Assembly (NCBI RefSeq): GCF_900186995.1
Contig: NZ_LT906463.1
Coordinates: 1,612,001 to 1,676,000 of the forward strand
Origin: Haemophilus pittmaniae
GTDB taxonomy: Bacteria > Pseudomonadota > Gammaproteobacteria > Enterobacterales > Pasteurellaceae
DNA length: 64,000 bases
Direction: 5' to 3'
The position numbers and the translations under genes are program-made. This document shows positions 18,482 through 28,448 of the stretch, one piece after another (position 1 is the stretch's first letter; each line of letters opens with the position of its first letter). The notes beneath the pieces are model-generated. The model did not search any database. It saw nothing but the letters and a program-made list of their open reading frames with translations, and was not told the origin of the DNA.

Positions 18482-20986
18482 ATGACAGATGAGAAAAAAG
18501 CGGATAATGCCGCACCGAAAAAATTAAGTATTCAACGCCGTACCAAAACTACGGTTAATGCGACCACTGTTGGCGGAAAAGCCAAAGCGGTGCAAGTTGA
18601 AGTTCGTAAAAAACGTACCGTACCAACCGAAGCTGCACAAAAAGAAGCCGCTTTGAAAGCGCAACAAGAAGCCGAAGCACAACAAGCTGCTGCAAAAGCT
18701 GCCGCGGAAAAAGCCGCTGCAGAAAAGGCTGCTGCTGAGAAAGCGGCTGCGGAAAAAGCTCAAGCAGTAAAAGCACAGGCAGAAGCTAAAGCACAAGAAA
18801 TCAAAGCGAAAGCGGTTGACCCGGAAAAAGAAAAGCGCAAAGCCGAAGAAGCAGAATTACGTCGTAAAGCGGAAGAGTTAGCCCGCCAAAAAGCGGAAGA
18901 ACAAGCCCGTAAAGCGGCAGAAGAAGCTAAACGTTATGCGGATGCGGAAACATCAAATACTGAAAGCACTTCAGAAGATTATTCTGACTACAATTTAAGT
19001 TCCCGTTATGCCTTAGAAGCGGAAGACGAAGAAGAACGTCGCAACGAAAATCGCGGTCGTGGCAAAAATAAAGTCGCTAAAGCGAAAAAAGAACGTGACG
19101 ATGCGAAAGGCACTAAAAACGAACGTGAATCTAACCGTAAAAACCAAAAAGACGGTAAATTCGGTAAAGGTAAAAATGGTAAGAAAGGTGCTGCATTACA
19201 ACAAGCCTTCACTAAACCTGTACAGGCTGTGAAAGTGGATGTTGTGATCGGTGAAACCATCACTGTGGCAGAACTTGCCAATAAAATGGCGATCAAAGCG
19301 ACCGAAATCATCAAAACGATGATGAAGATGGGCGAAATGGTGACCATCAACCAAGTGCTTGACCAAGAAACTGCACAATTAGTGGCAGAAGAATTAGGTC
19401 ATAAAGTGATTCTTCGCAATGAAAATGAACTTGAAGAGGCAGTATTAGGCGATCGCGATATCAATGCTGAAAAAGTAACCCGTGCTCCGGTAGTGACTAT
19501 TATGGGTCACGTTGACCATGGTAAAACCTCATTGCTTGACTACATTCGTAAAGCGAAAGTGGCAGCAGGCGAGGCCGGTGGTATTACTCAACACATTGGT
19601 GCGTACCACGTAGAAATGGACGATGGCAAAATGATCACCTTCTTAGATACTCCGGGACACGCGGCATTTACCTCAATGCGTGCTCGTGGTGCGAAAGCAA
19701 CGGATATCGTAGTCCTTGTTGTTGCAGCGGACGATGGTGTGATGCCTCAAACCATTGAAGCAATTCAACATGCTAAAGCAGCGGGTGCGCCTTTAGTGGT
19801 TGCAGTGAACAAAATTGATAAACCGGAAGCCAACCCGGATCGTGTAGAACAAGAATTACTACAACATGAAGTGATTTCTGAAAAATTCGGTGGTGATGTG
19901 CAATTCGTACCGGTTTCCGCGAAGAAAGGTATTGGTATTGATGATTTATTGGATGCCATCCTATTGCAATCTGAAGTACTTGAATTAACCGCAGTGAAAG
20001 ATGGTATGGCAAGTGGTGTGGTGATCGAATCCTACCTTGATAAAGGTCGTGGTCCGGTAGCAACTATTCTTGTTCAATCCGGTACTTTACATAAGGGTGA
20101 TATCGTTCTTTGTGGCTTCGAGTATGGTCGTGTACGTGCAATGCGTGATGAAAACGGTCAAGAAATCGATGAAGCCGGCCCATCTATTCCGGTGGAAGTC
20201 TTAGGTCTTTCCGGGGTGCCGGCTGCGGGGGATGAAGCTACCGTTGTCCGCGATGAGAAAAAAGCCCGTGAAGTGGCGTTACACCGTCAAGGCAAATTCC
20301 GTGAAGTGAAACTGGCCCGTCAACAAAAAGCGAAATTGGAAAACATGTTTACCAATATGACCGAAGGCGATGTGGCTGAGTTGAATATCATCGTGAAAGC
20401 GGACGTACAGGGTTCTGTTGAAGCTATCGTACAATCGTTACAAGAACTTTCTACCGATGAAGTGAAAGTGAAAGTTGTTGGCTCCGGTGTGGGGGGGATT
20501 TCTGAAACCGATGCGACTTTAGCCGCAGCTTCAAATGCGATTATGGTTGGCTTTAACGTTCGTGCGGATGCTTCTGCCCGTCGTATTATTGAAGCGGAAA
20601 ATATCGACCTTCGTTATTATTCCATCATTTATGAATTATTAAATGATGTGAAAGCAGCGATGAGCGGTATGTTACAACCTGAATTCAAACAAGAAATTAT
20701 TGGCTTGGCTGAAGTACGTGATGTGTTCAAACATCCGAAATTCGGTGCTATCGCCGGTTGTATGGTAACCGAAGGGGTAGTAAAACGTAACAACCCAATC
20801 CGTGTATTACGTGACAACGTTGTTATCTTTGAAGGTGAATTGGAATCCCTCCGTCGCTTTAAAGATGACGTAGCTGAAGTGCGTAACGGTATGGAATGTG
20901 GTATCGGCGTGAAAAACTACAATGACGTAAAAGTCGGCGACCAAATCGAGGTGTTTGAAGTCGTTGAAATTAAACGTTCAATCTAA
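18482..20986 (+). CDS. infB: Translation initiation factor IF-2
   Basis: GTPase that brings initiator tRNA to the 30S subunit, fitting the initiator tRNA gene at the head of this cluster. It has 834 residues. The N-terminal third is a long Ala/Lys/Glu/Gln-rich helical region (about 55-165) followed by a basic linker. The G domain starts near 340 with [17 protein letters not shown] and NKIDKPE. The C-terminal domains bind fMet-tRNA. Nine bases separate it from nusA. Confidence 0.98.
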   Translation: MTDEKKADNAAPKKLSIQRRTKTTVNATTVGGKAKAVQVEVRKKRTVPTEAAQKEAALKAQQEAEAQQAAAKAAAEKAAAEKAAAEKAAAEKAQAVKAQAEAKAQEIKAKAVDPEKEKRKAEEAELRRKAEELARQKAEEQARKAAEEAKRYADAETSNTESTSEDYSDYNLSSRYALEAEDEEERRNENRGRGKNKVAKAKKERDDAKGTKNERESNRKNQKDGKFGKGKNGKKGAALQQAFTKPVQAVKVDVVIGETITVAELANKMAIKATEIIKTMMKMGEMVTINQVLDQETAQLVAEELGHKVILRNENELEEAVLGDRDINAEKVTRAPVVTIMGHVDHGKTSLLDYIRKAKVAAGEAGGITQHIGAYHVEMDDGKMITFLDTPGHAAFTSMRARGAKATDIVVLVVAADDGVMPQTIEAIQHAKAAGAPLVVAVNKIDKPEANPDRVEQELLQHEVISEKFGGDVQFVPVSAKKGIGIDDLLDAILLQSEVLELTAVKDGMASGVVIESYLDKGRGPVATILVQSGTLHKGDIVLCGFEYGRVRAMRDENGQEIDEAGPSIPVEVLGLSGVPAAGDEATVVRDEKKAREVALHRQGKFREVKLARQQKAKLENMFTNMTEGDVAELNIIVKADVQGSVEAIVQSLQELSTDEVKVKVVGSGVGGISETDATLAAASNAIMVGFNVRADASARRIIEAENIDLRYYSIIYELLNDVKAAMSGMLQPEFKQEIIGLAEVRDVFKHPKFGAIAGCMVTEGVVKRNNPIRVLRDNVVIFEGELESLRRFKDDVAEVRNGMECGIGVKNYNDVKVGDQIEVFEVVEIKRSI

Positions 20987-20997
20987 TCGGTAAAAAG

Positions 20998-21032
20998 AAC
21001 GGTCAAAATTCAACGTATTTTGGCCGTTTTTT
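20998..21032 (+). terminator. Terminator-like hairpin between infB and rbfA
   Basis: Twelve-base arms AACGGTCAAAAT/ATTTTGGCCGTT with one mismatch and a seven-base loop, followed by six T. Inside the cluster, so it probably lowers rbfA-truB expression rather than stopping it. Confidence 0.7.
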
Positions 21033-21047
21033 ATATAGAGAAATATT

Positions 21048-21434
21048 ATGGCAAGAGAATTTAAACGCAGCGATCGTGTTGCACAGGAATTACAAAAAGA
21101 AATCGCCATCATTTTGCAACGTGAAGTGAAGGATCCGCGTATCGGTATGGTGACCGTATCGGATGTGGAAGTTTCAAGTGATTTAGCTTATGCAAAAGTG
21201 TTTGTGACATTTTTGTTTGATCATGATGAAACGGCGATAACACAAGGCATGAAAGGCTTAGAAAAAGCCGCGCCTTATATTCGCTCATTAGTGGGTAAAG
21301 CGATGCGTTTACGCATTGTGCCGGAAATTCGCTTTATCTACGACCAATCCCTGGTGGAAGGGATGCGCATGTCCAACTTAGTGACAAACGTAGTGCGCGA
21401 AGATGAGAAAAAACACGTTGAGGAAGACAATTAA
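21048..21434 (+). CDS. rbfA: 30S ribosome-binding factor A
   Basis: Cold-shock ribosome maturation factor acting on the 16S rRNA 5' helix. It has 128 residues with the family start [19 protein letters not shown] and the KH-like core [17 protein letters not shown]. It overlaps truB by one base (TAATG). Confidence 0.97.
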   Translation: MAREFKRSDRVAQELQKEIAIILQREVKDPRIGMVTVSDVEVSSDLAYAKVFVTFLFDHDETAITQGMKGLEKAAPYIRSLVGKAMRLRIVPEIRFIYDQSLVEGMRMSNLVTNVVREDEKKHVEEDN

Positions 21435-22351
21435 TGTCCAGACCTCGCAAACGTGGACGCGATATTGACGGTGTATTTTTGTTGGATAAGCCGCAAGGCA
21501 TGTCATCCAATGACATTATGCAAAAGGTCAAACGCCTATTCCAAGCGAATAAAGCCGGCCATACCGGTGCGCTTGATCCCTTGGCAACCGGCATGCTGCC
21601 GATTTGTTTAGGGGAAGCCACAAAGTTTTCGCAATTTTTATTAGATGCGGATAAACGCTATGTGGTTACGGCAAAACTCGGTGAACGAACCGATACCTCC
21701 GATGCTGAAGGACAGATTGTAGAAAGTCGCCCGGTAAATGTGGAGGTTGCGCAAATTTTAACGGCGCTAGAGCAGTTCCGGGGTGATATTTTACAGGTGC
21801 CGACTATGTTTTCTGCACTAAAACACAATGGTAAGCCCCTGTATGAATATGCCCGCGCAGGGATTACGGTGGAGCGGGAGGCCCGTCCGATTAGTATTTT
21901 CGAATTGACCTTTATCGACTATCAAGCGCCGTTACTCACCTTGGAAGTTCATTGCTCGAAAGGAACCTATATTCGCACACTCGTTGATGATCTAGGCGAA
22001 GTATTGGGCTGTGGCGCACATGTCACCATGTTACGCCGCACCGCAGTAGCCGATTATCCAACGGAAAAGATGATGAGTTGGGAAACCTTGCAATTACTTT
22101 CTGAACAAGCGGAGCTCGCGCTGTTAGATCAACATCTGTTACCAACGGATAGTGCGGTGAGCAAATTGCCGGCATTGCATTTAAACGCTGAACAGAGCAA
22201 AGCCATCGGTTTTGGACAACGTGTGAAATTTGCGAATGAAAGCCGCTTGCATGGTCAAGTGCGGTTATTTTCTGCAGACCAGCGCTTTTTAGGTGTTGCG
22301 TTGGTTGATGAAAATAATGTGATTCGTCCACAACGCTTAATTACCCAATAA
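21434..22351 (+). CDS. truB: tRNA pseudouridine(55) synthase
   Basis: Makes pseudouridine 55 in the T loop of tRNAs. It has 305 residues; the catalytic aspartate is D48 in [15 protein letters not shown]. Downstream, [12 protein letters not shown] and [15 protein letters not shown] are family signatures. Its start overlaps the rbfA stop. Last gene of the cluster; rpsO and pnp, which often follow, are absent here, replaced by a terminator, a repeat and convergent metE. Confidence 0.98.
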   Translation: MSRPRKRGRDIDGVFLLDKPQGMSSNDIMQKVKRLFQANKAGHTGALDPLATGMLPICLGEATKFSQFLLDADKRYVVTAKLGERTDTSDAEGQIVESRPVNVEVAQILTALEQFRGDILQVPTMFSALKHNGKPLYEYARAGITVEREARPISIFELTFIDYQAPLLTLEVHCSKGTYIRTLVDDLGEVLGCGAHVTMLRRTAVADYPTEKMMSWETLQLLSEQAELALLDQHLLPTDSAVSKLPALHLNAEQSKAIGFGQRVKFANESRLHGQVRLFSADQRFLGVALVDENNVIRPQRLITQ

Positions 22352-22367
22352 ACTATACCAATAAACC

Positions 22368-22398
22368 AAAGGACGGCAACCCCCCGTCCTTTCTCTTT
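22368..22398 (+). terminator. Intrinsic terminator of the rimP-truB cluster
   Basis: Perfect 9-bp stem AAAGGACGG/CCGTCCTTT with a seven-base C-rich loop, followed by CTCTTTAT. Confidence 0.8.
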
Positions 22399-22453
22399 AT
22401 CCAAAAATGAAAAAAATCATTTTCTGCCCCCGTAAACGGGTTTCCTAAACCGT

Positions 22454-22537
22454 CTTAAAACGCCCCCCCCCCCGAAAATCCAAGTTTTTGCCAAAATAGA
22501 GCGTAACCCATTGATTTTATTAGGGTTGGTTTAAAAA
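22454..22537 (+). repeat. Dispersed intergenic repeat, copy 4, with an 11-C tract
   Basis: Starts CTTAAAACG and then carries eleven consecutive C (22463-22473) where other copies have three to five. Continues CCAAGTTTTTGCCAAAAT and the core CCCATTGATTTTATTA, then GGGTTGGTTTAAAAA. Complementary IHF match AATCAATGGGTTA. It lies between convergent truB and metE. Confidence 0.85.
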
Positions 22538-22561
22538 TGTAGTTTTGCCAAATTGCTCAGT

Positions 22562-22586
22562 AAAAAGGCCGGAAAAACCGGCCTTT
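22562..22586 (-). terminator. Intrinsic terminator of metE
   Basis: Minus-strand stem AAAGGCCGG/CCGGCCTTT (9 bp, five-base loop) followed by TTTTTA. Confidence 0.88.
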
Positions 22587-22600
22587 AAAGTATTGATTGG

Positions 22601-24874
22601 CTATGCCAATTCTTTCCGCAATTGCTTAGTCACCTCCACCATGACTTTTAAGGCAGCAATAGTTTCAGGCCAGCCACGGGTTTTTAAACCACAATCCGGA
22701 TTTACCCATAAACGTTCTTTTGGCACAACCTGCAATGCTTTGCGTAGTAGGTGTTCGATTTCTTGTGCCGTCGGTACGCGTGGGCTATGAATATCGTACA
22801 CCCCCGGGCCAATATCGTTCGGGTATTTGAAATCCCCGAAGGCGCTGAGTAATTCCATATCGGAGCGGGAGGTTTCGATGGTGATCACATCAGCATCCAA
22901 GGCTGCAATCGCGGGTAAGATGTCATTAAATTCGGAATAACACATATGCGTATGAATTTGCGTATCATCTTGGGCTCCCATTGAGCTTAGGCGGAAAGCT
23001 TCACCGGCCCATTGTAGGTAAGTATCCCAATCGGCACGTTTCAATGGCAGACCTTCACGAATAGCCGGTTCATCAATTTGAATAATTTTGATACCGGCTT
23101 TTTCGAGATCCAGTACTTCATCGGATAACGCCACAGCGATTTGCTTACATACGGTTGCACGTGGAATATCATTACGTACAAAGGACCATTGCAAAATCGT
23201 TACCGGACCTGTCAACATACCTTTCATTACTTTGTTGGTCAGGCTTTGCGCATATTGTGACCAACGTACGGTCATCGGTTCTGGACGGCTGACATCGCCA
23301 TAAATCACCGGTGGTTTCACACAGCGCGAACCATAACTTTGTACCCAACCGAATTTAGTAAAAGCAAAACCATTGAGTAATTCACCGAAGTATTCCACCA
23401 TGTCGTTGCGTTCTGCTTCACCATGTACCAACACATCTAAATCCAGTTTTTCTTGCTCACGTACCACGAATTCAATTTCTTTTTTCATTGCCGCTTCGTA
23501 ATCCGTCAGACTGAGTTCGCCTTTTTTAAAGGCCGCGCGGGCGTGGCGAATAGCCGTGGTTTGTGGGAAAGAACCAATATTGGTGGTTGGCAGTAATGGC
23601 AAATTCAACCAAGCATTTTGCAATTTTATACGTTCGGCAAAAGGGGATTTACGCTGATCGGCATTTTTCGGCAGACCGGCTAAACGTGCCGCCACATCGG
23701 CACGGTGAATTTCTGTAGAATTTGCGCGGGCATCCGCTGCTGCTTGGCTGGCATCAAGTTCGCTTTGTACTGCTTGGCGACCTTGTTCTAATGCTGTCTT
23801 AATCACGCGTAATTCCTGAATTTTTTGTAAGCTAAAGGCCAACCATTGATAAAGTGCAGGTTTATTGGCTTGTAATTGGGTTTCTACGGCCAAATCATAG
23901 GGTGTATGGAGTAGGGAACAGCTTGGAGCTATCCATAAACGCTCACCGAATTGGGCTTTTAATGGCTCTACAACATCTAATACTTGATTTAAATTCGCCC
24001 GCCAAATGTTACGGCCATCAATTACCCCTACGGATAAGATTTTGTCGTAATCGGCAAAAGCGGCAAGTTGTGCCGGTGCTCGTACCAAATCAATGTGTAA
24101 ACCGGCGACCGGCAAGGCTTTTAATAAATTAGCGTGTTCGGCAACTGAACCGAAATAGGTTGCTAATAATAGTTTAGCTTTTACTTGTGCGGCAAAAGCA
24201 GCGTAAACCTCTTTATAAGCGGCAATCCATTCGGCTGGTAAATCCAAGGTGAGGGCGGGTTCATCAATTTGAATATATGCCACACCTTCTGCAGCCAAAG
24301 CATTTAAAATTTCTACATAAACTGGTACAAGTTTGCTCAATAAATCAAAACGATTAAATGCTGCACCTTTTTCTTTACCTAACCAAAGAAAGGTTAATGG
24401 CCCCACAATAGTGGGTTTGACTTGATGTCCAAGCGCTTTGGCTTCTCGAATTTGCGCCACATAATGCGCCGGATTAGCTTTGAATTGGGTATTCTGTTGG
24501 AATTCGGGGACTAAGTAATGATAGTTAGTATCGAACCATTTGGTCATTTCAATGGCAAACTGTGTTTTATTGCCACGCGCCAATTCGAAATATTGGCCAA
24601 GGCTGAGATTTTGACTGTCAAAACCAAAACGGGGCGGAATAGCACCGGTTGCCACTTGTAAATCTAAAATATGATCATAAAAGGTGAAATCTGCAACCGC
24701 TACAAAGTCAGCCTTGGCATTGGCTTGATGTTGCCAGTTTAGTTCACGTAATTTTTGGGCGATCTCCAATAAATCAGCTTCTGCGATCTCACCGCGCCAA
24801 TAGCGCTCTTGAGCAAATTTAAGTTCACGTTTTGCGCCTACACGCGGAAAACCCGCTAAATGAAATGTTGTCAT
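22601..24874 (-). CDS. metE: Cobalamin-independent methionine synthase
   Basis: Transfers the methyl group of 5-methyltetrahydropteroyltri-glutamate to homocysteine. It has 757 residues from the ATG at 24874 ([13 protein letters not shown]), with AGGAAGG ahead; the frame is open to 24991 but the extra part is AT-rich and unconserved. The N-terminal half is the duplicated barrel. The C-terminal barrel holds the zinc ligands: His and Cys of [11 protein letters not shown] near 642-646 and the Cys of [11 protein letters not shown] near 728. I looked for a MetR box (TGAA-N5-TTCA) upstream and found no good one. Confidence 0.97.
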   Translation of the reverse strand: MTTFHLAGFPRVGAKRELKFAQERYWRGEIAEADLLEIAQKLRELNWQHQANAKADFVAVADFTFYDHILDLQVATGAIPPRFGFDSQNLSLGQYFELARGNKTQFAIEMTKWFDTNYHYLVPEFQQNTQFKANPAHYVAQIREAKALGHQVKPTIVGPLTFLWLGKEKGAAFNRFDLLSKLVPVYVEILNALAAEGVAYIQIDEPALTLDLPAEWIAAYKEVYAAFAAQVKAKLLLATYFGSVAEHANLLKALPVAGLHIDLVRAPAQLAAFADYDKILSVGVIDGRNIWRANLNQVLDVVEPLKAQFGERLWIAPSCSLLHTPYDLAVETQLQANKPALYQWLAFSLQKIQELRVIKTALEQGRQAVQSELDASQAAADARANSTEIHRADVAARLAGLPKNADQRKSPFAERIKLQNAWLNLPLLPTTNIGSFPQTTAIRHARAAFKKGELSLTDYEAAMKKEIEFVVREQEKLDLDVLVHGEAERNDMVEYFGELLNGFAFTKFGWVQSYGSRCVKPPVIYGDVSRPEPMTVRWSQYAQSLTNKVMKGMLTGPVTILQWSFVRNDIPRATVCKQIAVALSDEVLDLEKAGIKIIQIDEPAIREGLPLKRADWDTYLQWAGEAFRLSSMGAQDDTQIHTHMCYSEFNDILPAIAALDADVITIETSRSDMELLSAFGDFKYPNDIGPGVYDIHSPRVPTAQEIEHLLRKALQVVPKERLWVNPDCGLKTRGWPETIAALKVMVEVTKQLRKELA

Positions 24875-25002
24875 AAGTACCTTCCTATAAGATAATATTG
24901 CGTCTCTAAAGCGAACATAAGAATGCGATACAATAATAATTAAAGCAAATTCATAATTTTCAAAAAATAAATGAAATTTTTTAATATTCATGTGGAGTCA
25001 TA

Positions 25003-25542
25003 ATGCGCTTTTTAAAAATGTTCGGGGTACTATTTAGCGTTTGGTTTTTCTTTGCTACGTTATTTTTGACCATTGGTGGCATTTGGGATAGTGGCGGGAA
25101 GGCTGATGCGGCAATTGTATTCGGAGCTGACCAAAATCTTTCTAAAACGACGAAATCCCGTTTAGATCACAGTGTGGAATTATTTAAACAACAACGGGTG
25201 GCGCACATCGTATTAATGGCGATGGGCGAGGGAGAAAGTATGAAGGATTACCTGTTGAGTAAGGATATTCCCGCGGATGCCATTGTGTTAGGCACCCTAG
25301 GCAACGATTTGCAACAAACGGTCAAAAACAGTTTGATTACGCTAAGCAAAAATAATCTCAATGATGCGATTACTTTGGCACCGTTTTATCAACAAACCCG
25401 TATCAAAATGCTGTTTTATTCAAATCATTTCCCACATGTCAGTACTGCCGGCGTGGATGCTTTCCAATTAGCCGATATTTATGGGCTTGGTCGAGAGTTC
25501 TTTATCTATTATAAAGAACGTGTTGCTGTCATGACCAATTAA
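25003..25542 (+). CDS. DUF218 (SanA/YdcF/ElyC-like) membrane protein
   Basis: Protein of 179 residues with one N-terminal transmembrane segment (about 6-27) and a DUF218 domain beginning ADAAIVFGADQ near 36. E. coli relatives (SanA, ElyC, YdcF) act in envelope integrity and peptidoglycan precursor metabolism, and the domain should lie on the periplasmic side. Divergent from metE, followed by a terminator. The exact role cannot be told. Confidence 0.8.
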   Translation: MRFLKMFGVLFSVWFFFATLFLTIGGIWDSGGKADAAIVFGADQNLSKTTKSRLDHSVELFKQQRVAHIVLMAMGEGESMKDYLLSKDIPADAIVLGTLGNDLQQTVKNSLITLSKNNLNDAITLAPFYQQTRIKMLFYSNHFPHVSTAGVDAFQLADIYGLGREFFIYYKERVAVMTN

Positions 25543-25545
25543 AAG

Positions 25546-25568
25546 AACCGCCGTAAGGCGGTTTTTTA
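25546..25568 (+). terminator. Intrinsic terminator of the DUF218 gene
   Basis: Stem AACCGCC/GGCGGTT closing a GTAA tetraloop, followed by six T. Confidence 0.88.
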
Positions 25569-25611
25569 TTTTCATTTCTAGGGAGTTATACATCGCTCTA
25601 AATACAATGAT

Positions 25612-25637
25612 AAAAAAGACAGGTATAAAACCTGTCT
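25612..25637 (-). terminator. Second hairpin terminator facing left, no adjacent gene
   Basis: Minus-strand stem AGACAGGT/ACCTGTCT with a five-base loop followed by TTTTTTA. It is oriented to stop minus-strand transcripts, but the nearest minus gene (25806-26069) already has its own terminator at 25766-25801; it may be a back-up or a relic. Confidence 0.65.
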
Positions 25638-25654
25638 ACGGAGATGATGGGAAT

Positions 25655-25735
25655 TAAAACGCCCCTGTGAAAATAAGAGTTTTTCTAAAAATAGTACTTA
25701 AGTCATTGATTTTATTATTGTTGTTTATAAAATTG
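25655..25735 (+). repeat. Dispersed intergenic repeat with IHF-like core, copy 5
   Basis: Runs TTAAAACGCCCC, GAGTTTTTCTAAAAAT, AAGTCATTGATTTTATTA, GTTGTTTATAAAA. Complementary IHF match AATCAATGACTTA. Located between the convergent DUF218 and SemiSWEET genes. Confidence 0.85.
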
Positions 25736-25765
25736 AAATAAATGAAATATTTTCCCACCAAGCAT

Positions 25766-25801
25766 AAAAAATAGCCCCGTATGATTTCGGGGCTATTTTT
25801 T
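25766..25801 (-). terminator. Bidirectional terminator at the end of the SemiSWEET gene
   Basis: Stem AAAAATAGCCCCG/CGGGGCTATTTTT with an eight-base loop; T runs on both strands. It lies four bases past the minus-strand gene stop. Confidence 0.88.
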
Positions 25802-25805
25802 ATGA

Positions 25806-26069
25806 TTACATTATCGCAGTTATGAAGGTTGCTAAACCTAAGAACACACCAGGTGCATTGGCAAGGGCTACGGGTAAATCGCGTTTTTCCTTAAATAAAC
25901 CGTAAATAACCCACAAGGTACAGTTAATGGCGGTCGCAAGTGGTTGAATCGCACCACCTTTTTGACCATTTAAATTCATATCAATTTGTTGAATATAAGC
26001 AACATACATGCAAACGGCGGTAAATGTTGCAACCCAACCTAAAATAGTGATGAAACGACTATTTTTCAT
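25806..26069 (-). CDS. SemiSWEET-family small sugar transporter
   Basis: Membrane protein of 87 residues with three hydrophobic helices, the half-SWEET (PQ-loop/MtN3) layout that dimerises to form a transporter. The stretch ILGWVATFTAVCMYVAYIQQI is helix 1, and the conserved INCTLWVIYG near residues 48-57 matches the family's helix 2 signature. Relatives move sugars such as sucrose; the substrate is unknown here. Single gene with its own terminator. Confidence 0.85.
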   Translation of the reverse strand: MKNSRFITILGWVATFTAVCMYVAYIQQIDMNLNGQKGGAIQPLATAINCTLWVIYGLFKEKRDLPVALANAPGVFLGLATFITAIM

Positions 26070-26274
26070 TATTTTCTCCTATCAAAAATTGTTTCTATTT
26101 ATTGAAAAGATGTGATGTATTATAGATTATTATATTGTATTTGTCAATAATTGTGGGTTTTTGTATTTATTTGTTTCATTTTAATAGATAATAAAGCGGA
26201 TAAGAGTCCTTATCGGTTTGTGTTAATATTCCTTTGTTTCTGCTGACCGAAAAGTCTGATTCGGTTGGTGAGAG

Positions 26275-26328
26275 ATGAAACCTTTAATGAGGTATTTGTC
26301 GCGACGATTAGCAAAAAATAAGGAGTAG
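26275..26328 (+). CDS. Possible 17-residue leader ORF upstream of the next gene
   Basis: ATG at 26275 preceded by GGTGAGAG, then 17 basic residues (MKPLMRYLSRRLAKNKE) and TAG at 26326-26328. The stop codon lies within the AGGAGTAGG ribosome site of the gene at 26333, which would couple translation of the two. Upstream is a small hairpin ACCGAA/TTCGGT (about 26246-26265). It could be a regulatory leader peptide or chance. Confidence 0.35.
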   Translation: MKPLMRYLSRRLAKNKE

Positions 26329-26332
26329 GAAA

Positions 26333-27289
26333 ATGGCGTTATTACCGGGTTTATTTGGTCTTTTTAAAACTAAAAAACCACCAAAAAGTGATGCAGACCT
26401 ACTGTTAGATGAGTACACACGAGATGTTGTTGAAATAAAGGCAAAAAATTTAAACGAACATACGTTTTTATGTGAGCTTATTCATTCGCTTTCTTTTGCC
26501 AATACGCAGCGATATTTATTTTGCCTTGAAAAATGCTTAACCGAGAAAGAACCAGAGGCGCTAAACAACCTCATCTTTCAATATGCTAGAGCGAGTCTAT
26601 TGCCGGGTTGCTCCGGCGGATATGATCAGTGCGAGAGAGTTATTCCAGCATTTTTTGCACTGGCTTGTGGGGATCTGGATAGTATGAAAAGGCTCTTTCC
26701 GCAAGGCTTACCACCTAGCAAAAATGGCTACTCATTTCTATGCGTTATGTATGATTTGATGGCCGCAATACTCTGGCAAGATGAAGATTTACTTGCACCG
26801 GCTTTGCTTAAAGCCGGCAAATTTGCAGCGTCCAAGAAACCGCTAAATGAAAGAGAAGCGATCAAATTTATGTTGGCACTACATGCCAAAGAAGCTACAG
26901 CGATGAGCGAGCATTTGCAGCAATTTTGTGCCAGTTTTGGTCGAACGGCAGCGCCTAAATTTGAAAAGCGGCTTTATCTCTTTGCTCATGGTCTACATGC
27001 CTTGGCCCGTTACACATTGCCTTTTGAGATTTTTGAGGCGATCAAATTGCCAAAAAGTGAGAATTTCAGCAAATTTTACGCTGAAAGACTCTTTCAAAAT
27101 GAAATTCCAAAGCCACAACTGTATTTTGCCTTTCCACCCGAGTTTGAAAAGGTCAATGTCATTTTAAATGCACCACCGGCACGAACACGGATTTATCAAC
27201 CCCATTTGCCTGGTGATAAAACATACTTACTTGATCATGACGCGATGATTAATGATTTAGCGGATGAAATTTTACAGCATCATAAATAA
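26333..27289 (+). CDS. Hypothetical helical protein (possibly Imm49-like)
   Basis: I do not recognise this 318-residue protein with confidence. It has no signal peptide. After a short hydrophobic N-terminus (LLPGLFGLF) it is predicted helical throughout, with stretches such as FFALACGDLDSMKRLFPQG and LMAAILWQDEDLLAPALLKA that recall the Imm49 family of toxin-immunity proteins. No toxin gene is adjacent, so an orphan immunity role is only a guess. The start is supported by AAGGAGTAGG. Its base composition is similar to its neighbours. Confidence 0.6.
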   Translation: MALLPGLFGLFKTKKPPKSDADLLLDEYTRDVVEIKAKNLNEHTFLCELIHSLSFANTQRYLFCLEKCLTEKEPEALNNLIFQYARASLLPGCSGGYDQCERVIPAFFALACGDLDSMKRLFPQGLPPSKNGYSFLCVMYDLMAAILWQDEDLLAPALLKAGKFAASKKPLNEREAIKFMLALHAKEATAMSEHLQQFCASFGRTAAPKFEKRLYLFAHGLHALARYTLPFEIFEAIKLPKSENFSKFYAERLFQNEIPKPQLYFAFPPEFEKVNVILNAPPARTRIYQPHLPGDKTYLLDHDAMINDLADEILQHHK

Positions 27290-27393
27290 ACATTGATTGC
27301 GGAGATTTTCCGGTTTGTTCATTTGAGTACGTAAAAAAGCGCTGCGGTTTATGTTAATATCCCCATCATTTATTTTTGCAGGGAGGCCTTACT

Positions 27394-28272
27394 ATGCAGG
27401 CGATTATTGAAACCTTAACAAATCAACCTAGCCCATTAAATAGTGCACTTCATGAGATGTTAGTGAAAAAGGGATTTGAAGGCTTTTTTACAGCCGAGGA
27501 GGTGCAGACATTATGTACGCAAACGGCATTTAATCGGCTTGATTTAGCTTTTGCGTTACTGCCTTTAGCCGCTTCCTTTGCACATACCGCCATTTCTCAT
27601 TTCAAAGTAGGTGCTGTCGCTATTGGACGTTCAGGCAATTTCTATTTAGGCGCTAATCAAGAATTTGCTCATGCGGCTATTGCTCAAACTATCCATGCCG
27701 AGCAAAGCGCGCTCAGTCATGCTTGGTTACGCAATGAGCGGCAAGTGACGGATATTGTGGTGAATTACACGCCTTGCGGACATTGTCGGCAATTTATGAA
27801 TGAACTCACACAGGCTGAAGATTTACGCATTCATTTGCCACATCAACGCGATAATGCCTTGCATGATTATTTACCGGATGCCTTTGGGCCGAAGGATTTA
27901 AATGTTACCGCCGGTTTATTAAGTGAAGAGCATCAAGGATTGCAGACGGACAGCAATGATGCAGTAATTTGCCAAGCTGTGGCAGCCGCCGATTTAGCAC
28001 ATACACCTTATTCACAAAGTCCGCACGGCATTGCTTTGGCATTTGCGGATGGGCGCATTGTAACCGGACGTTATGCGGAAAATGCCGCCTTTAATCCTAG
28101 CTTGCCGGCATTACAAAGTGCACTAAACTTTGCCTATTTAAATGCTTTTTCATTGACGGAACTGCACCGTGTTGTGATGGCTGAACGGGCAACCGCCCTC
28201 AGTCACCGTACACAGGCTGAAGCGCTACTGGCAACCCTCTGCGAGGCTCCGTTGGAGTATGTGGCGTTATAA
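27394..28272 (+). CDS. cdd: Cytidine deaminase
   Basis: Deaminates cytidine and deoxycytidine to the uridine forms in pyrimidine salvage. It has 292 residues from the ATG at 27394, with GGGAGG ahead, matching the long enterobacterial form (294). The catalytic HAE is near residues 101-103 and the zinc-binding PCGHC near 127-131; the C-terminal half is the degenerate second domain. The stop codon is the first three bases of a dispersed repeat. Confidence 0.95.
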   Translation: MQAIIETLTNQPSPLNSALHEMLVKKGFEGFFTAEEVQTLCTQTAFNRLDLAFALLPLAASFAHTAISHFKVGAVAIGRSGNFYLGANQEFAHAAIAQTIHAEQSALSHAWLRNERQVTDIVVNYTPCGHCRQFMNELTQAEDLRIHLPHQRDNALHDYLPDAFGPKDLNVTAGLLSEEHQGLQTDSNDAVICQAVAAADLAHTPYSQSPHGIALAFADGRIVTGRYAENAAFNPSLPALQSALNFAYLNAFSLTELHRVVMAERATALSHRTQAEALLATLCEAPLEYVAL

Positions 28273-28347
28273 ACGCCCCCTAGAAAATCCAAGTTTTTGC
28301 CAAAACAGTATGTAACTCATTGATTTTATTAAGGTTAGTTTAAGAAT
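28270..28347 (+). repeat. Dispersed intergenic repeat with IHF-like core, copy 6
   Basis: Starts at the cdd stop (TAAACGCCCCC), continues CCAAGTTTTTGCCAAAAC, has the core AACTCATTGATTTTATTA and then GGTTAGTTTAAGAA. Complementary IHF match AATCAATGAGTTA. Between convergent cdd and purK. Confidence 0.85.
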
Positions 28348-28393
28348 AGACTGTATGCGCTAAAATAGCGCCCAACAATGACGTCGATATAAT

Positions 28394-28430
28394 AAAAAAT
28401 CCCATCCGCGTTGGCGGATGGGATTTTTTT
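28394..28430 (-). terminator. Intrinsic terminator of purEK
   Basis: Stem AAAATCCCATCCGC/GCGGATGGGATTTT with a four-base loop and T runs on both strands; serves purK and could also stop cdd transcripts. Confidence 0.88.
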
Positions 28431-28448
28431 AGGGATTGGTCGGGCAAA

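Noticed and set aside
24875..25002. MetR operator upstream of metE
   Set aside because: I looked for TGAA-N5-TTCA; only partial, direct-repeat-like TTCA words occur.
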